Shown piece by piece: positions 57,926 to 64,000 of a stretch of DNA of 64,000 nt (positions are counted from its first letter, which is position 1; every line of letters starts with the position of its first letter). The notes under the pieces were generated by a model that searched no databases, was not told the origin of the DNA, and worked only from the letters and a program-made list of their open reading frames with translations. Source of the stretch: Alphaproteobacteria bacterium (lineage in GTDB: Bacteria > Pseudomonadota > Alphaproteobacteria > Sphingomonadales > Kordiimonadaceae); the NCBI GenBank assembly GCA_013372975.1, contig JABXIS010000026.1, positions 1-64,000 of the forward strand. The letters run 5' to 3'. A program made the translations under genes and the position numbers.

Positions 57926-59365
57926 GTGAAACCCATCATTGTATTGATGACCAATATTTTGCGGCTGGATGATCATCCGGCGTTGGCGGAGGCTTGTGAC
58001 AGTGGCGCGCCCGTCGTGCCATTGTATATTTTTGATGAAGCCGCGATGGGGCGCTGGGTGCCCGGTGGCGCGCGCCGGTGGTGGTTGCAAGGGGCGCTCA
58101 AATCATTGACTGCCGATCTGGCGGCGATGGGCAGCAAACTTATTGTGGCGCGTGGTGATACGGTTGCTGTTCTTCAGAAGGCTATGCAGCAAACGGGCGC
58201 CGGCGCCATTTATCTTACGCGCGGCTATAGCCCCTATGAGCGCGAGACTGAACAGGCAGTTCACGCCTATGCTGTCGAAAATGATTTGTTATGTCGCCGG
58301 TTCGCCGGGAACCTGCTTCTGGAACCTGAGATGGTTGAGAACAAGCAGGGACGGCCCTATGAAGTTTTCACCCCTTTCTGGCGCCGGGCCTGCGAACTGA
58401 TCGATGATGTGGCGCCTCTCGATGCGCCTGAAGATATGGCTGCGCCCGATAGCTGGCCCGAAAGCCTGCCGCTAGATGCGCTTGAATTTGCGCCTATGCC
58501 TGCCTTCTGGGCAGACCCAATTGCCGAAGTTTGGCAGCCGGGCGAGGCGGCGGCCAGAGAGCGGCTCAGCGATTTTCTGGAAGAGGCGGCGGCAACCTAC
58601 CCGAAGATGCGGGACTATCCCGCCGTGGAGGCGACATCCCGCTTGTCCCCCTATCTTGTGAGTGGGGAAATCAGCCCGCGCCGTATCTGGTATGAAACAC
58701 AGCGGTATATTGCGGCCAATGAAGCCTCAGCGTCTGGTGCCAGCGGGTTCCTGCGTGAGGTGGGGTGGCGGGAATTCAGCTATCACCTGCTGTTTCATTT
58801 CCCGCATATGATGCGGGCGCCCTTGAAAGAACGGTTTGCAGATTTTCCCTGGCGTGCAGGTGACGGCAAGGCGCTCAACGAATGGCAGAAGGGGCTGACT
58901 GGATTTCCCATCGTGGATGCCGGTATGCGTCAGTTGTGGCAAACGGGCTGGATGCATAACCGTGTTCGCATGGTTGTTGCGTCCTTTCTTGTGAAGGATA
59001 TGTTGTGGCACTGGCACGAGGGTGAAGACTGGTTCTGGGATACGCTTGTGGATGCCGACCCCGCCAACAATTCTGCAAGTTGGCAATGGGTGGCAGGGTG
59101 CGGGGCAGATGCAGCCCCCTATTTCCGGATATTCAACCCGATTGCCCAGGGCGAAAAATTCGACAAGGACGGTGGCTATATTCGCACCTATGTGCCTGAG
59201 CTGGCTGATATGCCGAACGACTATATTCACAAGCCGTTCGAAGCACCTGAAGGTGTGTTGCGTATGGCGGGGGTCGAACTTGGGAAAACCTATCCACGTC
59301 CCATGCTGGACCGGAAGGCTGCGCGCGAGCGGGCCTTGGCAGCGCTGGGCACGATCAAGAAATAG
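57926..59365 (+). CDS. phrB: Deoxyribodipyrimidine photolyase / cryptochrome family
   Basis: Likely GTG start (VKPIIVLMTNILRLDDHPAL); TRLSPYLVSGEISPRRIWYE, GASGFLREVGWREFSYHLLFHFPHM, WQTGWMHNRVRMVVASFLVKDMLWHW. Confidence 0.9.
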   Translation: MKPIIVLMTNILRLDDHPALAEACDSGAPVVPLYIFDEAAMGRWVPGGARRWWLQGALKSLTADLAAMGSKLIVARGDTVAVLQKAMQQTGAGAIYLTRGYSPYERETEQAVHAYAVENDLLCRRFAGNLLLEPEMVENKQGRPYEVFTPFWRRACELIDDVAPLDAPEDMAAPDSWPESLPLDALEFAPMPAFWADPIAEVWQPGEAAARERLSDFLEEAAATYPKMRDYPAVEATSRLSPYLVSGEISPRRIWYETQRYIAANEASASGASGFLREVGWREFSYHLLFHFPHMMRAPLKERFADFPWRAGDGKALNEWQKGLTGFPIVDAGMRQLWQTGWMHNRVRMVVASFLVKDMLWHWHEGEDWFWDTLVDADPANNSASWQWVAGCGADAAPYFRIFNPIAQGEKFDKDGGYIRTYVPELADMPNDYIHKPFEAPEGVLRMAGVELGKTYPRPMLDRKAARERALAALGTIKK

Positions 59366-59450
59366 ATCACAAAAGGGCCGTAGTTGTGGCCATATTGTTT
59401 TAGTCAGCGGCTTTCCCCATATGAAGGGAAGCATCTAATAACAGGGGCCT

Positions 59451-61403
59451 ATGCGTATTTTTCTGCGGCGTTTTGTGATCATTCTTTGCATCCTGACCGG
59501 AATCTATTTTCTGGCCACACCTTTTTTTGTGCCGTGGGCATTTGAGAAACAGGCGCGGCAGGTGTTTGCTTCCCGTGTGGATGGCACGCTGGATTTCTCG
59601 GGCGTGGTTTTCAATCCCTTCAGCCTGACTGTCATGGTGCAAGATCTGGATATCCGCGACCGGAATGCAAAGCCTGTTATCAGTGCAAAACAAGCGAAGC
59701 TGAATCTGTCCTGGCGAAGCCTTTGGGCCGGTGAGGTGATCACCGACCGGCTGTTGTTTGATGCCCTCAATGTGCTTCTGGAAATAGAGGAAGATGGCAA
59801 AACCAATATCGGTTTGATGCTCAGGGAAAGTGAGCAACCTTCAGGAACCTCCGCACCTTCGGTTCATGTGGGCGGTCTGATGGCCCGGGCCGCAAAGGTG
59901 CGGGTGCGAAACCATACCGGGCACGAGATCAGTGTGGGCCCCACCGACATCAGCCTGGGTGCCTTTTCGTTCCATGAAGGGCACGCGATCAACCTCAATC
60001 AGTTTGCGCTTCAGATCGGCGGTGGCCGGATTGTGGCGGCAGGCGCGCTGGAGCGATCAGATGGGTTTCTCCGGCTTGATTTAACGCTGGACCAAGTGCC
60101 AGTGACGGCAATCGCTGGCTTTATTCCGCTGACTGACATTTATGCCCGGGGCGGAGAGGTCAGTGGCACGGCAGCCTTGGTAATTGGTGACAATTTCACA
60201 GTAGATGGCGACCTGTCGCTCGCCGATTTTACGCTGGCGCTGGATGGTGTTTATGTTCGCCGGTTGCAAGTACCCTATGCTGACATCAGTGGCTTTTCCT
60301 ACGATATGAATGCCGATCGGATCGGTGCCGCCAAAGTGTGGATTGATGGTGGCGATGCCCTGATGGTGCGGGGGCTGACGCCAGAAGAAAATGGCGAAAC
60401 TGCCGCCGATGAGCCCTCTGGCCCGTCGTTCAGTGTGAAGCAAATTCTGCTGTCGGGCGGTAGTCTGGTGTTTGAAGATCAAACCTTCGAGGACAGCCAT
60501 ATTGTCCCGCTTTCAAGCCTTGATGCCGTGATCGATGATTTTTCCTATGACGGCAGCCTGTCCATGGGGTTCAGGGCCGACGCCAGCGCGGGGCCGAACA
60601 GCCCTCTCGTGACAGCAGGATATCTGCAATATGGTGAAACGCTAGAAGCGACAGTCAGCATGAATATCGACCGGCTGGATCACAGTGTTCTGAAGCCTTA
60701 CCTCTATAAAGCTGTGGGGCGCAGCACAAGGGCAGGTAAGGCCTATCTTGAATTCGATTATTATGTTTCGGATGGCGAGATCGATGGCCTGAACACCTTC
60801 CTGTTTGATCGTTGGGAATGGGGTGACAAGAACCCGAATTTCGATGGTGAGGAAATCCCGCTCAAGAAAGCCTTCAACCTTCTGGAAGATAAAGGCGGCC
60901 GGGTAGCCATGGAAATACCTGTGGAAGGTGAGCTTTTGGATCCCACCTTCCGGGTTGAAAAGCTGGTGCGCAGGGCCACCAACAAGGCGGTATCGAATAT
61001 TATAACCGCGCCGTTCCGTCTTTTGGGTATGCTGATTCCGGGGGGTGGAAGAGATGACCTTGATCTGGACAAGGTGGAATTTGAGCCTTCTTCAACTGAG
61101 CTTTCGGCGCTTCAGAAGGCGCGCCTGAATGCGTTGGCTGAAGCCCTGAAGGAGCGCCCCAAATTCAGGCTGCGGATTGAGGGAACGGCACTGCCAGGTG
61201 TTGACCTTGCTAGTGACAATACAGGTGAAGGCGGCAATCCGCCTGCTTTGATAAGGTTGGCAAACCAGCGAGCTGAAGCAGTGTATCAATATTTGCTTGT
61301 CGATGGTGTGGCGGCAGACAGGCTGGAGAAGACCACACTTGAGGCGCTGAACGGCAAGGCGCCCAAGGCGCCTATGGTCAGGCTTGATGTGTTGAAGGAC
61401 TAA
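59451..61403 (+). CDS. DUF748/AsmA-like envelope protein
   Basis: N-terminal TM; LNLSWRSLWAGEVITDRLLFDALNVLLEIEEDGKTNI; C-terminal OmpA-like LDKVEFEPSSTELSALQKARLNALAEAL. Confidence 0.82.
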   Translation: MRIFLRRFVIILCILTGIYFLATPFFVPWAFEKQARQVFASRVDGTLDFSGVVFNPFSLTVMVQDLDIRDRNAKPVISAKQAKLNLSWRSLWAGEVITDRLLFDALNVLLEIEEDGKTNIGLMLRESEQPSGTSAPSVHVGGLMARAAKVRVRNHTGHEISVGPTDISLGAFSFHEGHAINLNQFALQIGGGRIVAAGALERSDGFLRLDLTLDQVPVTAIAGFIPLTDIYARGGEVSGTAALVIGDNFTVDGDLSLADFTLALDGVYVRRLQVPYADISGFSYDMNADRIGAAKVWIDGGDALMVRGLTPEENGETAADEPSGPSFSVKQILLSGGSLVFEDQTFEDSHIVPLSSLDAVIDDFSYDGSLSMGFRADASAGPNSPLVTAGYLQYGETLEATVSMNIDRLDHSVLKPYLYKAVGRSTRAGKAYLEFDYYVSDGEIDGLNTFLFDRWEWGDKNPNFDGEEIPLKKAFNLLEDKGGRVAMEIPVEGELLDPTFRVEKLVRRATNKAVSNIITAPFRLLGMLIPGGGRDDLDLDKVEFEPSSTELSALQKARLNALAEALKERPKFRLRIEGTALPGVDLASDNTGEGGNPPALIRLANQRAEAVYQYLLVDGVAADRLEKTTLEALNGKAPKAPMVRLDVLKD

Positions 61404-62485
61404 AGCCCCAATTCCCTCAGAATTGCGTCCCTGTCAGCGTCTTTTGCTGCAGGGCCGTGGCGCACCTCGGGTTCAGTACGCGAGAATTTTGGTGTTGGTG
61501 CGGGCTGGCGAGTGCCATCAATCTCGATAAAACTTTCCCGCGCCACATTGTGCGGGTGCTGGTGCGCTTCCCAGAAGGGCAAAATGGGCGCATAACAGGC
61601 ATCGGTGCCGCCCAATAGATCGTTCCACTCATCCAGCGTTTTGGTTTTGAAGAGAGTCTTCAATTCTTCTTTCAGCGCCTCCCATTCACCGGGGTTCAGA
61701 TGTTTTTGCATCCAGCTTTCGTCGAGTCCGGTCTTATCAATAAACACCTGCATGAATTGGGGCTCAATGGCGCCAAGGGAGGCGAACTTGCCGTCCTTGG
61801 TTTCGAATGTGCCATAGAAATGTGCACCACCGTCCAAGAGATTCACGCCCCGCATCGGTGCCCAGCGGTAATTGGCCATCAGCGTGTGGAAGATGCTCAT
61901 CAATGCCGATGATCCTTCAACCATGCTGACATCAAGGGCTTGACCCTTGCCGGATGTACGCGCCTCGAGGATGCCGCAGACAAGGCCGAACGCCAGCATC
62001 ATGCCGCCGCCGCCATAGTCGCCCACGAGGTTGAGAGGCGCGGTGGGCGGTCCATCCTTCGGGCCCATGGCGTGCAGGGCGCCGGATAGTGCGATATAGT
62101 TGATGTCATGCCCCGCAGTGTGAGCGAGCGGTCCTGTCTGGCCCCAGCCGGTCATGCGACCATAGACGATCTTGGGATTGGCCTTCAGGACATTATCCGG
62201 CCCCAGACCCAGTTTTTCCATCACGCCGGGGCGGAAGCCTTCGAACAGTGCGTCGGCGGTAGTGCAAAGCTTGAGGAAGATTTCGCGGTCTTCCTCGGCC
62301 TTGAGGTCAAGGGCGATGGAGCGTTTGCCACGCCGGTTGATATCGCCCTTCATATCGGTGGGGGAAGTGCCGGGGCGGTCGATGGCGATCACTTCCGCGC
62401 CCATGTCCGCGAGCATCATGCCAGCGAACGGGCCCGGCCCGATGCCAACAAGTTCCAGAATGCGTACGCCTTTGAGAGGCCCCAT
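61400..62485 (-). CDS. CaiB/BaiF CoA-transferase family, alpha-methylacyl-CoA racemase-like
   Basis: MGPLKGVRILELVGIGPGPFAGMMLADMGAEVIAIDRPG...GRMTGWGQTGPLAHTAGHDINYIALSGALHAMG. Confidence 0.92.
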   Translation of the reverse strand: MGPLKGVRILELVGIGPGPFAGMMLADMGAEVIAIDRPGTSPTDMKGDINRRGKRSIALDLKAEEDREIFLKLCTTADALFEGFRPGVMEKLGLGPDNVLKANPKIVYGRMTGWGQTGPLAHTAGHDINYIALSGALHAMGPKDGPPTAPLNLVGDYGGGGMMLAFGLVCGILEARTSGKGQALDVSMVEGSSALMSIFHTLMANYRWAPMRGVNLLDGGAHFYGTFETKDGKFASLGAIEPQFMQVFIDKTGLDESWMQKHLNPGEWEALKEELKTLFKTKTLDEWNDLLGGTDACYAPILPFWEAHQHPHNVARESFIEIDGTRQPAPTPKFSRTEPEVRHGPAAKDADRDAILRELGL

Positions 62486-62511
62486 ATTTTCCCCCTACCT
62501 TGTTCTCCCGC

Positions 62512-63282
62512 TTACTTTGGTGCCATGCGTGCGGCGGCATCCATGCGGATCACTTCACCATTAAGGTAGGTGTTTTCCACGATATGACCAGCCAGCTTGG
62601 CATATTCGGTTGGTTTGCCAAGGCGCTTGGGGAACACAACCTGGTTTGTCAGGCTTTCAACGGCTGCTTCGGGCAGGCCGTCAAACAGCGGGGTGTGGAT
62701 GAAGCCGGGGGCAATGGTCATCACGCGCACACCCTGGCGGGCAAATTCGCGCGCGGTCGGCAAAGTCATGCCCACGATGCCGCCCTTGGAAGCTGAGTAT
62801 GCCGCCTGGCCGATCTGGCCTTCGAATGCTGCAACGCTTGCTGTATTGATGATCACGCCGCGCTCGCCGTCTTCCCCTGGTTCGTTATGCTGCATGGCTT
62901 CTGCCGCTTGCGCCAGCACGTTGAAGCTGCCGATCAGGTTGATAGCGATCACCTTGTTGAAGTGGGCCATGCCATAGCGATTGCCTTCACGGTCCAGCAC
63001 TTTTTGCGGGTTGCCGATACCGGCGCAGTTCACGGCGATATCAACGCTGCCGTAGGTGCCTTTGGCGGTTGCGATGGCGTTGGCCACATCGTCTTCGCTG
63101 GTGACATCTGTTTTCACATAAGTTGCGGCGTCGCCAAGGGAGGCAGCAAGCGCATTGCCCATCTCGTCATTGAGGTCAAGGATGACCGCATTCGCCCCTT
63201 TTGAAACAAAATATTCGACCGTTGCGCGGCCGAGGCCAGAGGCGCCGCCGGTCACGATGGCGGTTTTACCCTTAAATTCCAT
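62512..63282 (-). CDS. SDR family 3-hydroxyacyl-CoA dehydrogenase (HSD17B10-like)
   Basis: [32 protein letters not shown]...[12 protein letters not shown]...[40 protein letters not shown]. Confidence 0.92.
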   Translation of the reverse strand: MEFKGKTAIVTGGASGLGRATVEYFVSKGANAVILDLNDEMGNALAASLGDAATYVKTDVTSEDDVANAIATAKGTYGSVDIAVNCAGIGNPQKVLDREGNRYGMAHFNKVIAINLIGSFNVLAQAAEAMQHNEPGEDGERGVIINTASVAAFEGQIGQAAYSASKGGIVGMTLPTAREFARQGVRVMTIAPGFIHTPLFDGLPEAAVESLTNQVVFPKRLGKPTEYAKLAGHIVENTYLNGEVIRMDAAARMAPK

Positions 63283-63378
63283 GAGAAATCTCCAAACCTG
63301 AAATGTTGCGGTGCAGCATAAAGCCGCGCGCGCGCGAAAGCAATAGCCTCGACAAACAGGCTCGGGGCGGTCGGATGT

Positions 63379-64000
63379 TTAACGATTTGTCCTGAGAAAC
63401 AGGCGAATGGCTTGCAGTGCTGCAGGGTGGAAAATGGTGCCGTGGCTTTCTTCTTCCATTGGGTCGTAGGTCCAGTCGATGGTGGTAGTGGAGTGTTTGG
63501 AAAGGGCGTCGGCTACCTTGTCTGTGCCTGTGCGCATCGCGGCGCCGATCTCGCCATGAGAACCTTCGTTGGCGATGGTCAGGAACAGGCGCGTGCCCGC
63601 TGGTGCGGGATTGTCGCGCAGAAGTTTCGGGGTGGCTTTTGCCAGCGCTTGATCATCCCACCACATGGCTGGGCTTATGGCGATATAGCTACCAAAAAGG
63701 CCTGGTTCCATAAATAGGGTTTCGAGAACAAACAGGCCAGCGGCGGACTCGCCCATTAGCAGCTTTTCGTCAGACGTACGGTAGTGGGCTTCGATATAGG
63801 GCATCAGTTCGTCCCGCAAGAACGCGCGAAACTTTTTGCTACCTCCCGCGCTTTTGAGACGCTCGTATGGTATCTCGGCAACTGATGGGGGAAAGAGATC
63901 GCGATAGCGATCAATATTCTCCACGCCAACCACAATGAACTCGCGAATATTCCGAAAGTCAGCCGCAAGGGAGGCGATCCCCGCAATATGGATGAAGTCC
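63379..64000 (-). CDS. Alpha/beta hydrolase, putative esterase, partial (N-terminus beyond right edge)
   Basis: Frame stays open past listed ATG 63933 to edge (...DFIHIAGIASLAADFRNIREFIVVGVENIDRYRDLFPPS); LLMGESAAGLFVLETLFMEPGLFGSYIAISPAMWWDD. Confidence 0.85.
   Translation of the reverse strand, partial: DFIHIAGIASLAADFRNIREFIVVGVENIDRYRDLFPPSVAEIPYERLKSAGGSKKFRAFLRDELMPYIEAHYRTSDEKLLMGESAAGLFVLETLFMEPGLFGSYIAISPAMWWDDQALAKATPKLLRDNPAPAGTRLFLTIANEGSHGEIGAAMRTGTDKVADALSKHSTTTIDWTYDPMEEESHGTIFHPAALQAIRLFLRTNR

Overview
A 64 kb chromosomal segment at about 57% GC, probably from a marine-type alphaproteobacterium (inferred from gene content; taxonomy not verified). Gene density is high. I saw no tRNA, rRNA, CRISPR, IS element or prophage. 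Main blocks: (1) an RTX/metalloprotease-like gene running off the left edge; (2) a rimB-rimK-deacylase operon; (3) a complete trans-4- and trans-3-hydroxyproline catabolic cluster (6.4-16.8 kb) with a GntR/FCD regulator and palindromic TTGTATACAA operators; (4) a LytS/LytTR two-component pair; (5) a sugar SSS transporter with a LacI regulator; (6) an RND efflux pair behind a 28-bp inverted repeat; (7) a second RTX protease with an intact metzincin motif; (8) a highly divergent PEP-carboxylase-like protein; (9) a GlcNAc/chitin utilization locus (LacI, glk, TonB receptor, SapC, two tryptophan-halogenase-like flavoproteins, hexosaminidase, nagP, nagA, nagB-II, nagR) running into a zwf-pgl-edd-eda Entner-Doudoroff operon; (10) photolyase, DUF748 protein, CoA-transferase, SDR and a partial esterase. 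The observations most worth checking are a long leader with an intrinsic terminator before the pyrroline-2-carboxylate reductase-like gene, a shared LacI-type operator family (TTGACASCGSTGTCAA / GACAACGTTGTC) linking distant loci, a four-hairpin intergenic RNA candidate at 45.4-45.6 kb, the PEPC-like protein with altered active-site motifs, the tandem halogenase-like genes in a sugar locus, and an unlisted 31-aa membrane micropeptide.
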